A stretch of DNA of 64,000 bases from Gilliamella apicola (GTDB lineage Bacteria > Pseudomonadota > Gammaproteobacteria > Enterobacterales > Orbaceae). The position numbers and the translations under genes are program-made. The notes beneath the pieces were generated by a model. It searched no databases. It saw only the letters and a list, made by a program, of their open reading frames with translations, and was not told where the DNA came from. Of the stretch, positions 7,672 through 17,161 are shown one piece after another. The stretch lies in the NCBI RefSeq assembly GCF_000599985.1, contig NZ_CP007445.1:2542001-2606000 (forward strand). Reading direction: 5' to 3'. How positions within the stretch are numbered: position 1 is the first letter of the stretch; every line of letters begins with the position of its first letter.

Positions 7672-9634
7672 GGTGGCGGTAATGAAAATAAATGAAGTTA
7701 CAGCCGAAGCGGTGGGTAAATGGCAATCAATCTTTAATTCATTAGGTATTGTGGTGGGTAATGGTAAGCATTGTCCTTGCCCTGTCTGCGGTGGTAAAGA
7801 TAGATTTAGGTTTGATAATAAAAATGGGCGCGGTACTTATATCTGCAATCAATGCGGTAGCGGTGACGGCTTAAATCTTATCAAAAACTATTATCATTGT
7901 GATGCTAAAGAAGCTAGTAGTAAAGTAGCTGAATGCTTAAATTTAACCAATCATAACGCCACAAGCTCGGATTTCAAGTCCGACCTACAGAGTAAACCCA
8001 TATTTAAAAAGGTTGAATATTTACTATCTAAAGCAATATTAGGGCAGTCGGATTACCTCACTGAAAAAGGGTTAACATTCGACTTACCCTTGCTAGATGA
8101 CGGGCGCATTTTTGTGCCTGTTATCAATATCAACGGTGAATATGCAGGCGGTCAATTTATCGAGCTAGACAGAAGCAAGCACTTAATGAAAGGCTCAAAT
8201 AAAAAAGGTGCTTTTATATGGGTCAGCCCAAATTTGGGCAGACCTGACGAGGTAAACAAAGAATTACTCACAGCTACCGAGATTATTATTTGTGAGGGAT
8301 TAGCCACAGGCATATCGATAGCGGTATTCCGCCATCGGTCACCAGTGATATCTGCCATTGATGCAGGTAATCTTATTCATGTAGCCAAAGCTATTCGCGA
8401 GGTTAATACTACCGCAAATATTATCATCGCTGGTGATAATGATATAGGTAGTCATAAAAACACAGGTAAAGAAAAAGCGATAGAAGCGGCTACAGCGGTA
8501 AATGGTTATTACACAATCCCTGACACTGATTATAAATGTGATTGGGATGATTATAGGCAACAATTTGGACTTCAGAAAACTTCAGGTTTATTTGATAAAA
8601 ACTTATCAAAAATTAACGTTCAAACCTTAACAAATACTAACAACCAAAACTTGAAAAAACTTGAAACCCAAAACATGAATTTATCGCAAATGGCATCAAA
8701 TCAGCGCGCCGAATTGCTAAATGAGCATTATAACCATAACCTTGCTATTAATCTTACTACCGATGAAATCTATCACTATCAAGATAATGCATGGCAACCC
8801 ATTAGCGATAAAGTATTAATGCGAACACTAGCCGATTTATTTAATCAATCAGGTGAGCCATTTAACCCTATGCGCATAAGTTCAGCGGTTGAAACCCTCA
8901 GATTATCTTTACCTGCAATGGGTCGCGCTCAAACGGATTTAATTTGTTTTAAAAATGGTGTTTATGAGCTGAAGACACAAACTTTCAGACCACACAATAA
9001 GCAAGATTGGTTATTTGTGAGTAATAACATTGATTATTACCCTGCCAAAGAAAAAGAATCTTTTGAAACTCACGCGCCGAACTTTGCTAAATGGATAAAA
9101 AGAGCATCAGGTAACCAAGATAAGGCTAAGAATATACTAGCTGGGCTTTATATGATATTAGCTAATCGTTATGATTGGCAATTGTTCCTAGAAGTTACAG
9201 GCGCAGGCGGTAGCGGTAAAAGTGTATTTGCTGAAATCGCAACTATGTTATCAGGTAAAAACAATACTGTTATAGGTACAATGGAATCACTGGAAAAGGC
9301 AAGAGACAGGGCGCTAGTTGTTGGTTACTCTCTTATCATTTTACCAGACCAACCGCGATATATGGGTAGTGGTGCAGGTTTAAAAGCAATTACTGGCGGT
9401 GATGAAGTCGCAATTGACCCAAAACATAAACAGCCCTATTCCTGTAAGATTCCAGCGGTAGTGTTAGTAATCAACAACGAAGCCATGCGATTTAATGAGC
9501 GCAACGGTGGCATATCAAGGCGAAGGGTAATATTTCACTTTGGCGAGGTTATACCTGAAAAAGAGCGAGATTTAAACTTGGTTAGCAAAATAGAACATGG
9601 TATGTCCACACTTTTTAGTACCAAAAAGATAAGG

Positions 9635-10429
9635 TCATCGATTTCTTTTGTATTCAATCGGTGACTGATAATTTAATGTTGAATGAAGTCGATTGCAGTT
9701 AAACCAATCGACATAATGATTAAATTCCAACCTAAGCTGCTCCAGTGAATCAAAAATAGTATTCGATACAAATTCTGTTTTCACCGCTTTAAATGTTGCT
9801 TCCGCAACTGCATTATCATACGGGCAGCCTTTACGGCTTAATGAACGTTTAATGCTAAACTCGGTTAAACACTCATCAATTAGATGATTATCGAACTCTT
9901 TTCCTCTATCTGAGTGAAAAAACTCAATAGACTGTAAATTCATTGGAATTTGACTGATTGCTTGCATAACTAACCCTGCTGTTTTATGCCTGCCAGCACT
10001 TCGTCCAACTATCTCTCGATTACTGACATCAACAATCACACAAAGGTAGTGCCACCGCTCTTTAACCCTCACATAGGTTAAATCAGTCACCAATATTTTT
10101 CGTGGTTGACCTATCTCAAACTCTCGATTAAGTTCATTCCCCACACTCGATTCATTACTTTTTCCAACGTGAATACGATATTTTTTACAGGTGTATTTTG
10201 AGACCCAGCCATTTTTTGCCATAATTCGACCAATTCGTCGTCGAGATAAAATCATGCCTTGCTTTCTCAGTTCTGCCTGCAGGCGCCTTGTACCATAAGC
10301 GCGGTAATTATCATTAAAAACTCTACCGACTCTTTCACTGAGCACAACATCTTGCGGTTGTTGGGACAATTGCCGTTGATAATAAAAACGATTTCTTGTT
10401 ACTTTTAAGCAACGACATAATCCTCGCAA
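9635..10429 (-). CDS. IS3-family transposase OrfB (DDE integrase)
   Basis: 264 aa from the first ATG. The true product is likely an OrfAB fusion made by -1 frameshifting at the A-tract in GCGAAAATCG. After the slip the frame reads IELILHNKHRYTLRGLC and joins this ORF. It has an HTH_21-like start and then an rve-type DDE core: DLTYV, then SDRGKEF and the E of DNAVAEATF. It is apparently intact, so the element may still be mobile. Confidence 0.85.
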   Translation of the reverse strand: MRGLCRCLKVTRNRFYYQRQLSQQPQDVVLSERVGRVFNDNYRAYGTRRLQAELRKQGMILSRRRIGRIMAKNGWVSKYTCKKYRIHVGKSNESSVGNELNREFEIGQPRKILVTDLTYVRVKERWHYLCVIVDVSNREIVGRSAGRHKTAGLVMQAISQIPMNLQSIEFFHSDRGKEFDNHLIDECLTEFSIKRSLSRKGCPYDNAVAEATFKAVKTEFVSNTIFDSLEQLRLEFNHYVDWFNCNRLHSTLNYQSPIEYKRNR

Positions 10430-10455
10430 AGTGTATCGGTGCTTATTGTGTAAAA

Positions 10456-10758
10456 TTAGCTCGATTTTCGCCCCATTATCAACGCAGCTTGCTTTAGGAT
10501 ATCGTTCTCCATTAACAAGCGTTTGTTCTCTTTGCGTAGTGCGATAAGCTCGTTCTCCTCCGCACTGCGATTATCTTTAGCGGTAAATGACCCCGTGGTT
10601 TGATACTGAGTTATCCAATTATCTAATGCTGATTTGGTGAGGTCATACTGAGCGACGATATCAGCACGTTTTTTACCATTTTGATATAGCATTACCATCT
10701 GTTTTTTGAACTCGTTAGTAAAGCTACGTTTTTCTCTTCGGGTTAAATTGATTGTCAT
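10456..10758 (-). CDS. IS3-family OrfA (HTH protein)
   Basis: A 100-aa protein with a helix-turn-helix (FTNEFKKQMVMLYQNGKKRADIVAQYDLTKSALDNWI) followed by a leucine-zipper-like coiled coil (ENELIALRKENKRLLMENDILKQAALIM). It binds the IS ends and supplies the N-terminal part of the OrfAB transposase. Confidence 0.85.
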   Translation of the reverse strand: MTINLTRREKRSFTNEFKKQMVMLYQNGKKRADIVAQYDLTKSALDNWITQYQTTGSFTAKDNRSAEENELIALRKENKRLLMENDILKQAALIMGRKSS

Positions 10759-11290
10759 TATTGTTACCTTTTTTTATTGTTGGTTTATCATAACAATGAC
10801 CTTATAAAATTGGTACTAATTAGTGTAGCCTATCCAACAAGAGTTACCTTCAATTGTAAGGTTGTTACTTAATGAGTTCGCTAACCCTAATGATGCTAAA
10901 GAACGATTACATAAACAGCAACAATCAGAAGAAGCAAAGACTATTAAAAGAGAATCTGACCATTTAGTCGATTTCTGTAGCTATTTTGATGCGTTAGACA
11001 ACCCTAACGGTATGCTAATAGGAAATCTTGGAATTATTCCATTCAATCCAAGAAAGTATGTTTACCATGCTTATATCGAATACATTCGTAACACAGGGCT
11101 AAATAATCCCTTATCCCTTACCCAGTTTGGCACATCTTTAAGTTATGCAATGAACGAGAACGGCAAGCAATACATGAAGAAGCGCTATACAGCAGGAATT
11201 AAAACCAACTTAGAGCTTAATTCAAACGCGGATAAAGACTGGTTACCTAAAGCAGAAGATCCTACCTAAAGCTAATTGTTTATTAACGTT

Positions 11291-11299
11291 TAAACCGCC
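11291..11299 (+). terminator. Left arm of the primase terminator, split by an IS
   Basis: AAACCGC here pairs with GCGGTTT at 12733-12740, which is followed by TTTTTGTTTTT. With the IS150-like element and one TAG copy removed, the sequence is AAACCGC-CTAGA-GCGGTTTTTTT, a standard intrinsic terminator 22 bases after the primase stop. Confidence 0.75.
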
Positions 11300-11333
11300 T
11301 AGTGAAGTGACCCCATAAAATTGGACACTTTTA

Positions 11334-12137
11334 TTAAGCGGCTTGTAAGGCCTGATTTCGATATTCAACCGGAATCAGGCCTTTTAATTTGGCTTTAATC
11401 CGTTTGGTGTTGTAGTATTCTATATATTCTTCTATTTTTTCAATCAATTCATCTGCATCTTGAAAGCATTGTCCATGATACATTTCTGATTTTAATAGAC
11501 CAAAAAAGTTTTCAGCTACCGCATTATCTAAACAATTTCCTTTTCTGGACATACTTTGTTTGATGCCATTATTAGCTAGTAGCTTCTGATAATGGCAATT
11601 TCTATATTGCCAGCCTTGGTCACTATGTAGTAACGGTTTTTCATACTGTTTTAATCGTGATATCCCTTTTTGAAGCATATCTGTCACCAACGTTAAACGT
11701 GCATTTTTAGCCACTTTATAAGCGATTACTTCTTGATTATACAAATCGATAATGGGAGATAGGTAAATTTTCTGTTCATTTACCTTAAATTCTGTGACAT
11801 CCGTTACCCATTTTTCATTCGGTCTCGATGATTTAAAATCTCTTTTAAGATAATTAGCTGCTGTTTTACCTGTCTCTCCACGATAAGAACGATATTTTTT
11901 AGGTCTTACTGTCGATTTAAGATTAAGCTGACCCATTAATCGTTGTACCGTTTTATGATTGAGCTTAATTCCTTCATTTATCAACGCTAAATGAATTCGC
12001 CGATAACCATAGCGCCCTTTATGTTCATGGTAAATCGATTCTATACGTTTTAACTCATTTTCATAAGCAGACGGGGTTTTCAACCTATTAACATGATAAT
12101 AAAAAACACTTTTTGCCAGTTTTGTTGCTGATAGCAA
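11334..12137 (-). CDS. IS150-like transposase OrfB
   Basis: 267 aa from the first ATG. The open frame continues upstream to overlap orfA, where AAAAAAC would allow a -1 slip, giving ...KTLVVLALKYQYSLRHLLSATK. It has the HTH_21 segment and rve core: VTDVTEF, HSDQGWQY and DNAVAENFFGLLKSEM (DDE triad). InsK-like. Confidence 0.85.
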   Translation of the reverse strand: MLSATKLAKSVFYYHVNRLKTPSAYENELKRIESIYHEHKGRYGYRRIHLALINEGIKLNHKTVQRLMGQLNLKSTVRPKKYRSYRGETGKTAANYLKRDFKSSRPNEKWVTDVTEFKVNEQKIYLSPIIDLYNQEVIAYKVAKNARLTLVTDMLQKGISRLKQYEKPLLHSDQGWQYRNCHYQKLLANNGIKQSMSRKGNCLDNAVAENFFGLLKSEMYHGQCFQDADELIEKIEEYIEYYNTKRIKAKLKGLIPVEYRNQALQAA

Positions 12138-12175
12138 ATGTCTTAAGGAATACTGATATTTAAGAGCTAAAACAA

Positions 12176-12682
12176 CTAACGTTTTTTCTTTGTTTGTTGA
12201 CGTTTTGCTTGCTTCAGCTCTTCCAACTTTTTTAGAACAGCATTTTCTGCTCGTAGATAAGCAATTTCCTCTTTTAATGCTTCAATTGTTTTTTCATCAT
12301 CACTGTGAGTGGGTTCAATACGGGGTTTCTTCATACAGGGTCTTCCTCTGGAACGATATTCAAGCCCTCGGAAACCCTTTTTATAATATCTATCAAGCCA
12401 AACAAATAGAAGCCCGGGGGAACTTAAATTAAGCATAGCACTAGTGTGCCCGAGAGACCAATCATTTGTCCACATTAATTTTAGTGCTTGTAATCTTGCT
12501 TCGGCATGACGTAAATGAGGTGTTGGTTGAAAGGCGCTATCACCATGAATTGCAACCACTTGGGACCAATATCGAATCTGACGAGAAGATATCGCATATT
12601 TTTTTGAAAGAATTTCCGATGATTCTCCTGATAAGAATTCATTAGCTATGATAATTTTTAAATCTCGACTATATTTTGACAT
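12176..12682 (-). CDS. IS150-like OrfA (two HTH domains)
   Basis: A 168-aa InsJ-like protein. The first HTH is at about 5-45 (IIANEFLSGESSEILSKKYAISSRQIRYWSQ) and the second near 65-110. It ends in a lysine-rich coiled coil (EALKEEIAYLRAENAVLKKLEEL...KKKR). The terminal AAAAAA tract is the probable frameshift site for making the OrfAB transposase. Confidence 0.85.
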   Translation of the reverse strand: MSKYSRDLKIIIANEFLSGESSEILSKKYAISSRQIRYWSQVVAIHGDSAFQPTPHLRHAEARLQALKLMWTNDWSLGHTSAMLNLSSPGLLFVWLDRYYKKGFRGLEYRSRGRPCMKKPRIEPTHSDDEKTIEALKEEIAYLRAENAVLKKLEELKQAKRQQTKKKR

Positions 12683-12732
12683 AAAAAGACCCCCTGTAAT
12701 TGGTTGTCCAACTATTGGGGGTCACTTCATAG

Positions 12733-13282
12733 AGCGGTTTTTTTGTTTTTATGTATAGTAAAAATGTAGAGTTATGTAGGGTTAAAATGTAGTTATACAT
12801 AGCGCGAACCCTTATACAATAAGGCTTACAAGAAATCATGTATAGTATGCATAGATTTTTATAAAATTTTATTTTAATGGGGGTGGGTTAATTTCTTTAA
12901 CAATCAAATTTAAGTACTGCCTCTTTGACCAGATTTTTACACCCGCGAAAATCAACTTTAAATCCAAAATAAGTGAGTACTAAAAATACACAATTTGAGG
13001 GGTCACTTTTCTTTTTAGGTATACGTTTAGGTATACAATTCAGTTTATTGAAATAAAAAATCCTGTATTGACAAGTGTTTTCATGGCTCAGTTAAGATTC
13101 CGCCAGCGTAACATTCTTTTAAATCCTTTAAAACACATCAAAATCAATAAACACAAGGCTTAAAGCCTATTTTATTATTCATTAAGCACCAGTAAGATAC
13201 ATTTACAACCAGAATTTTTAGGACTATATTAAGGACTACATAAACATAATAAAATAATTTCATAGTCCCATAAGAGTAAAGT
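12733..13282. other. Intergenic region between the IS150-like element and the integrase
   Basis: No gene is visible. It begins with the right arm and T-tract of the interrupted primase terminator. ATGTATAGT/TATACATAG words at about 12749-12865 resemble those in repeat A at both sides of the island. Two TTTAGGTATAC repeats (13014-13024, 13026-13036), 12 bases apart, could be operator or integrase arm sites. An AAGGCTT/AAGCCT hairpin lies near 13154. Confidence 0.5.
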
Positions 13283-14529
13283 ATGCCTAAAAAAGTAATC
13301 CCAATAACTGATACACAAATAAAGAATGCCAAGCCTCAAAGTAAAGATTATCCTATTTATGATGGAAATGGTTTGCTTTTACTTATTAAGTCAACAGGTA
13401 CAAAAATATGGCAATTTAGATATTACCGACCTATAACTAATAATAGAACTACTGTAAGCTTTGGAAGTTATCCCGAAGTTTCGCTACAACAAGCACGAAA
13501 ACAACGGGACGAAGCGCGCGAATTAATTAAACAAGGTATAGATCCTCAAGAACATAAAGCCGAACTAGAACAGCGCAAGCAAGACGAAATAACCAGTACA
13601 TTTAAAAAAGTGGCTACTGACTGGTTTAAAGTTAAGAGTAGTAAAGGATTAACTGAAATTACATTAAAAGGTATTTGGAACTCATTAGAGTTACATATTT
13701 TTCCTCACATCGGTAATAGTTCCATCTTCAAATTAAAGGCAAAAGACTTCATCAAAGTTATGGAGCCATTAAGAGCAAATGGCAAATTAGAAACGATTAA
13801 AAGGCTTTGCCAACGCATTAATGAAATTATGTTTTATGCTGTGAATATAGGCTTAATTGAGGCTAACCCAGCAGTCAAGATTAAAGATGCATTTGAAAGC
13901 CCTACAAAAGGACAAATGCCAACAATCAAAGCACAAGAGCTACCTGAATTTATGCAAATTCTTGCAATGGCTGGAATTGAATTACAGACGCGTTGCTTAA
14001 TTGAATGGCAACTATTAACAATGACCCGACCTAATGAAGCTGTAGGGGTAAAATGGCAGGAAATTGACTTTAATAATTGCTTATGGATTATTCCTGCTGA
14101 AAAAATGAAGATGAGAAGAGCATACTATCACTCTTAATAAGCAAGCTATGGCACTTCTATCAATCATGAAACCTATTAGCGGTCACAGGGAACACATTTT
14201 CCCAAGTCTAAAACCACCCTTTTCCACTCCCATGAATAGCCAAACAGCGAATATGGCAATTAAACGAATGGGATATAAAGATAAATTAGTGGGCATGGAT
14301 TAAGAGCTTTAGCTAGCACAATATTAAACGAGCAAGGTTTTGACCCTAATGTTATTGAAGCCGCGCTTGCTCATGTTGATAGTAATAGCGTTAGACGGGC
14401 TTATAACAGAACTACGTACTTAGAACAACGGAGAATAATGTTAGACTGATGGGCGATTTTGTCGAGCAAGCCAGTAAAGGAAGTGTTTCATTGTCAGGTA
14501 TCCGCAATTTAAAACTAGTTAATCATTAA
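13283..14529 (+). pseudogene. P4-type tyrosine integrase, multiply frameshifted
   Basis: The first 280 codons are open: DUF4102 N-domain (PITDTQIKNAKPQSKDYPIYDGNGLLLLI), core-binding domain, then the catalytic start with the conserved Arg in TMTRPNEAVGVKW. The frame breaks near 14119, where one base is extra within what should read RAxxIPLNKQ. It breaks again near 14291 (one G missing before HGLRALAS) and near 14448 (after the Tyr-containing RRAYNRTTYLEQRR). The HxxR and Tyr motifs survive in the shifted frames. The element cannot excise itself with this enzyme. Confidence 0.85.
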
Positions 14530-14646
14530 CCCTATCCTAAATGCCGTAACTCAAATTTAAGTTACCTATAACTTATTATTATACCTTCGTAGATTCTACC
14601 CTAATAAGAGAATACATCACTATACTTTTTATTTTATTACCCTCCA

Positions 14647-14800
14647 TTAATTTAAAATATATCACATAACTATACATAAACACAAAAAACATGATATATA
14701 TTAATATATTATGTATACTTATTTTTTAAGTGTTCATAAGTATTCATTACTATACATATATGTTTTTTGAATATATATATAACAATATGATTTATATAAT
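14647..14800. repeat. Direct repeat A, right copy
   Basis: This matches 81-252 in the same orientation and begins 120 bases after the dead integrase. No gene lies between the integrase and the GNAT gene. If the island is a mobile element, the A copies are candidates for its left and right ends. The alternative is simple duplication of the effector locus. Confidence 0.7.
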
Positions 14801-14834
14801 GTTAAAGATTAATTGTTACTGAAAGGGTAACATT

Positions 14835-14914
14835 AAAAAAACTAAAAAAATCGGGTTAGCGCTGGAATGAATGGGTACAGGTGATTTTTAGGATGCTTCG
14901 TTATGAACTTTTGA
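14835..14914. repeat. Direct repeat B, right copy
   Basis: 79 of 80 bases identical to 451-530. It lies just upstream of the GNAT gene. Confidence 0.85.
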
Positions 14915-15012
14915 ACCTACTTTCCCAGATATAAAAGTTTTCTTTGTAGTGTTTTAATAATTCCATACACCAAATAAGGTGATAAAATAACATCATAAAA
15001 ATGAGGTGAACC

Positions 15013-15531
15013 ATGATAAAGAACCGTCGAAGTTATACAACAGAATCTAAACGGGATTCTGTATCTAAAATCGAAGTAAAACCATACTCACCACTTTATG
15101 CCACTGAAATATGCGATTTGTTTCATTCGACAATTCATGCTATTGATACCGATATTTATAGCAAAGCAGAGCAAGAAGCATGGTGCCCAACACCACCAGA
15201 TTATCAGATGTGGTTAGAACGTTTAGATAACACTCAGCCTTGGATGGCTATCTTTGGCTCACGCCTTGCGGGGTTTATTGAACTTAAAGATGATGGTTAC
15301 ATAGACTGTTTTTACGTGCATCCTGACTTTCAAAAGCGTGGCATAGCTAGAAAACTCTATGACCATATACTTGACTTGGCCCACCAGAAAAAGCTTTCAC
15401 AATTAAGTGTAGATGCTTCAAAAGTCGCCATGCCAATTTTCAAAAAATGGGGGTTTGAAATAAAGCGGGCTAACAAAATATCCAGAAAAAATCAGATACT
15501 GATAAATTACTATATGTATAAATCACTTTGA
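15013..15531 (+). CDS. GNAT-family N-acetyltransferase
   Basis: A 172-aa protein. Residues about 22-170 form a GNAT fold, with the acetyl-CoA site in FYVHPDFQKRGIARKLYDHI (the Q/RxxGxG/A motif A) and a typical C-terminal KKWGFEI. The acceptor substrate is not predictable. A GAGGTG ribosome binding site lies six bases before the ATG. It sits between repeats B and C of the right locus, a place occupied by only about 130 bp in the left locus, so it was gained here or lost there. It has no operon partner. Confidence 0.8.
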   Translation: MIKNRRSYTTESKRDSVSKIEVKPYSPLYATEICDLFHSTIHAIDTDIYSKAEQEAWCPTPPDYQMWLERLDNTQPWMAIFGSRLAGFIELKDDGYIDCFYVHPDFQKRGIARKLYDHILDLAHQKKLSQLSVDASKVAMPIFKKWGFEIKRANKISRKNQILINYYMYKSL

Positions 15532-15763
15532 TTTTTATTGAGACCTTTGTACGGAAAAACTTCACTCAAACTAAATTCCTAACCGCGCTTTTTTGAAGCA
15601 TTTGGGCTTATATTTAGACCTAAATACCTCTAGATAAGTGACTATTTTCGCCATTTCCCTGTTTTAGGTGCAACTTTCCTGCTGCACGAAAATACTTGAC
15701 CACTACATTTAACATCACTATAAGCACTAAAGCATTAAATTTATTCCATGAATTTTAAACATT

Positions 15764-15895
15764 CTTCTTTTGGCTAGGTTATAGTTTCTTAAATCCATAA
15801 AAAGAGTGCTCAATTTTGAATTTTTTGATTTTGTTGATAAAAAGGCTATTGATTAGCTGAAAAGGTATTATTCAACTTCCTCCATTGGATGATTT
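15764..15895. repeat. Direct repeat C, right copy
   Basis: Collinear with 664-795 without length change. The rest of 15532-15993 has no recognisable gene. Confidence 0.75.
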
Positions 15896-15993
15896 TCTAA
15901 GAATCAATTAGTTACAACCTACATACCAGAGAATACTGTATGTAAAAACTAGCTGAGAAAGAAGAAAGAGTAAGGGCTGTTATCTTTATAATA

Positions 15994-16085
15994 AATAAAA
16001 TTTACACTATTTAACACAAAAAAATCAGATTAATACAGCTATGTTGTATAAGCTATATACATATTCACAATGGATATAAAGATAA
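15994..16085 (+). promoter_or_regulatory. Effector leader block (repeat D, right copy)
   Basis: This matches 1281-1372. It is followed, without an effector start, by the last part of the effector gene, so the orphan immunity genes have probably inherited the effector promoter. Confidence 0.55.
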
Positions 16086-16174
16086 TTCGTGATGGTAACA
16101 ATGGAGTTAGAGAGTATTACCTCTGTACGACTCCTGACGGTGAGCAATATACAATTGAGAGTGAAGAGGAATAA
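16086..16174 (+). pseudogene. 3' fossil of the PAAR effector
   Basis: These 89 bases align with 2500-2588, including the TAA stop, with a handful of substitutions and no gaps. The junction is GATAA followed by TTCGTGATGG: leader sequence fused directly to codon about 372 of the effector. About 1.1 kb of toxin gene was removed in one event. What remains is an immunity operon without its toxin. Confidence 0.85.
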
Positions 16175-16472
16175 TGCTTATTATTTTTTATCTATAGCTA
16201 CTTTGTGTGCTTGCTATTATTTTCGACGTTCTCGTTTTACAGAGATAGATTATAAATATAATAAGTCTTTAAGATGGAAGCGAAGATTTCTGATAATCTG
16301 GTCATACTTGCTTGGAACAATACACGGTTGTATTTGTTTTAGAGAGTCTATTTTTAGTGACGTAGACAATAATTTTATTAGGGCTTCAGGAGCATTTTTT
16401 ATGATTGCGTATATAGTTGCAGTATGTTGGGTAGAAGATATAACACATCCTTTCGATAAAAAGAAAAAATAG
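16174..16472 (+). pseudogene. Orphan immunity copy 1, frameshifted at the N-terminus
   Basis: It starts at the ATG overlapping the fossil effector stop, but lacks 13 bases of the AT-rich first-helix region relative to the 17162 copy, so the frame ends after seven residues. The downstream family sequence (FRRSRFTEIDYKYNKSLRW...HPFDKKKK) is open. It is also in frame with an ATG at 16089 that reads the effector fossil in another frame, giving a possible 127-aa chimera. Whether that is translated is unknown. Confidence 0.6.
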
Positions 16473-16493
16473 TAAAGATAGCGAAGCGGAATA

Positions 16494-16805
16494 ATGTTTA
16501 TTATTTTTATTTATTATTTTTTATCTATAGCTACTTTGTGCGCCTGCTATTATTTCCGCCGTTCTCGTTTCACTGAAAAAGATTATAAATACAACAAACC
16601 GTTAAAATGGACTCGACGCATTCTGATAATTTGGATGTATTTGTTAGCGGGAACGCACGCAAGTATTCTTATGGGAACAGGTTTCTTCCGTGACGTAGAA
16701 AATGATTTTATAATATTTTCAGCTGAATTTTTTCTAATTGCATATATATTTGCGGTATGTTGGGTAGAAGATATCATACATCCTTTTGATAAAAAGAAAA
16801 AATAG
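16494..16805 (+). CDS. Orphan immunity paralogue 2
   Basis: A 103-aa, three-helix membrane protein, intact. It shares the N-terminal segment and FDKKKK tail with the left array. Its centre is its own (LLAGTHASILMGTGFFRDVENDFIIFSAEFF). It is preceded by the same spacer carrying the effector 3' end. The probable role is protection against related toxins delivered by competitors. Confidence 0.65.
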   Translation: MFIIFIYYFLSIATLCACYYFRRSRFTEKDYKYNKPLKWTRRILIIWMYLLAGTHASILMGTGFFRDVENDFIIFSAEFFLIAYIFAVCWVEDIIHPFDKKKK

Positions 16806-16826
16806 TAAAGATAGCGAAGTGGAATA

Positions 16827-17159
16827 ATGTTTATTATTTTTATTTATTATTTTTTATCGATAGCCACTTTGTGTGCTTGCTATTATTTTCGTCGTTCTCG
16901 TTTCACAGAAAATGATTATAAATATAACAAACCTTTAAGATGGAAGCGAAGATTTCTGATAATCTGGACATATTTGTTTGCAGCAACTCACGGCAGCATT
17001 TGTTTTGGGGAAAATCTTTTCAGTAATGTAGATAATAATTATATTAGGGCTTCAGGAGCATTTTTTATTATTGCGTATATAGTTGCAGTATGTTGGGTTG
17101 AAGATATTGCTTATCCGTTCAATAACAAGAAAAATAGTGAAGATAACGAAGCTGATTAA
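16827..17159 (+). CDS. Orphan immunity paralogue 3 with extended tail
   Basis: A 110-aa protein. The usual stop after FDKKKK is lost and the frame reads on into the spacer (KNSEDNEAD), translating the remnant of the effector C-terminus as its own tail. It has RWKRRFLIIW where most copies have KWTRRILIIW, a variant shared with the frameshifted copy at 16174, which suggests recombination among copies. Confidence 0.65.
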   Translation: MFIIFIYYFLSIATLCACYYFRRSRFTENDYKYNKPLRWKRRFLIIWTYLFAATHGSICFGENLFSNVDNNYIRASGAFFIIAYIVAVCWVEDIAYPFNNKKNSEDNEAD

Positions 17160-17161
17160 TA

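Larger units (their letters stand above)
9604..10830 (-). mobile_element. IS3-family insertion sequence inside the primase gene
   Basis: A 1227-bp element flanked by the 3-bp direct repeat TAT (9601-9603, 10831-10833). The imperfect terminal inverted repeats begin GTCCACACT on the left and GGCTACACT on the right, and share TTAGTACC and ATAAGGTCAT. It carries orfA and orfB on the minus strand. The ends were set by requiring that the host reading frame be restored. Confidence 0.8.
7682..11269 (+). pseudogene. P4 alpha-type primase/helicase, split by an IS3-family element
   Basis: An AAGGTGG ribosome binding site lies five bases before the ATG. Residues about 25-70 form the primase zinc finger (CPCPVCGGKDRFRFDN...CNQCGSGDG). 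A Toprim-like region follows near 205-265 (EIIICEGLATGISIAV, IIIAGDND), then a P4-type helicase with Walker A GAGGSGKS. Reading stops in an IS at 9604. Removing the IS and one copy of its TAT duplication joins 9603 to 10834 in frame and restores a 785-aa protein ending at 11269, close to the 777 aa I recall for P4 alpha. Alpha proteins prime, unwind and bind the origin of P4-like elements. As it stands the gene yields only a 5' product without the C-terminal end. Confidence 0.85.
11303..12729 (-). mobile_element. IS150-like IS3-family insertion sequence in a terminator loop
   Basis: A 1427-bp element with the 3-bp direct repeat TAG (11300-11302, 12730-12732). The ends are TGAAGTGACCCC on the left and GGGGTCACTTCA on the right, with TTGGACA/TTGGACAA further inside. 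The length is close to IS150 (about 1.44 kb). Both reading frames are on the minus strand and look intact. The target is the loop of the primase terminator. Confidence 0.85.

Noticed and set aside
12190..12432. Plus-strand frame over the IS150-like orfA
   Set aside because: It is antisense to an intact IS gene, with no start signal.
14530..14650. tRNA attachment site next to the integrase
   Set aside because: No cloverleaf or tRNA 3' end is visible here or at the left edge.
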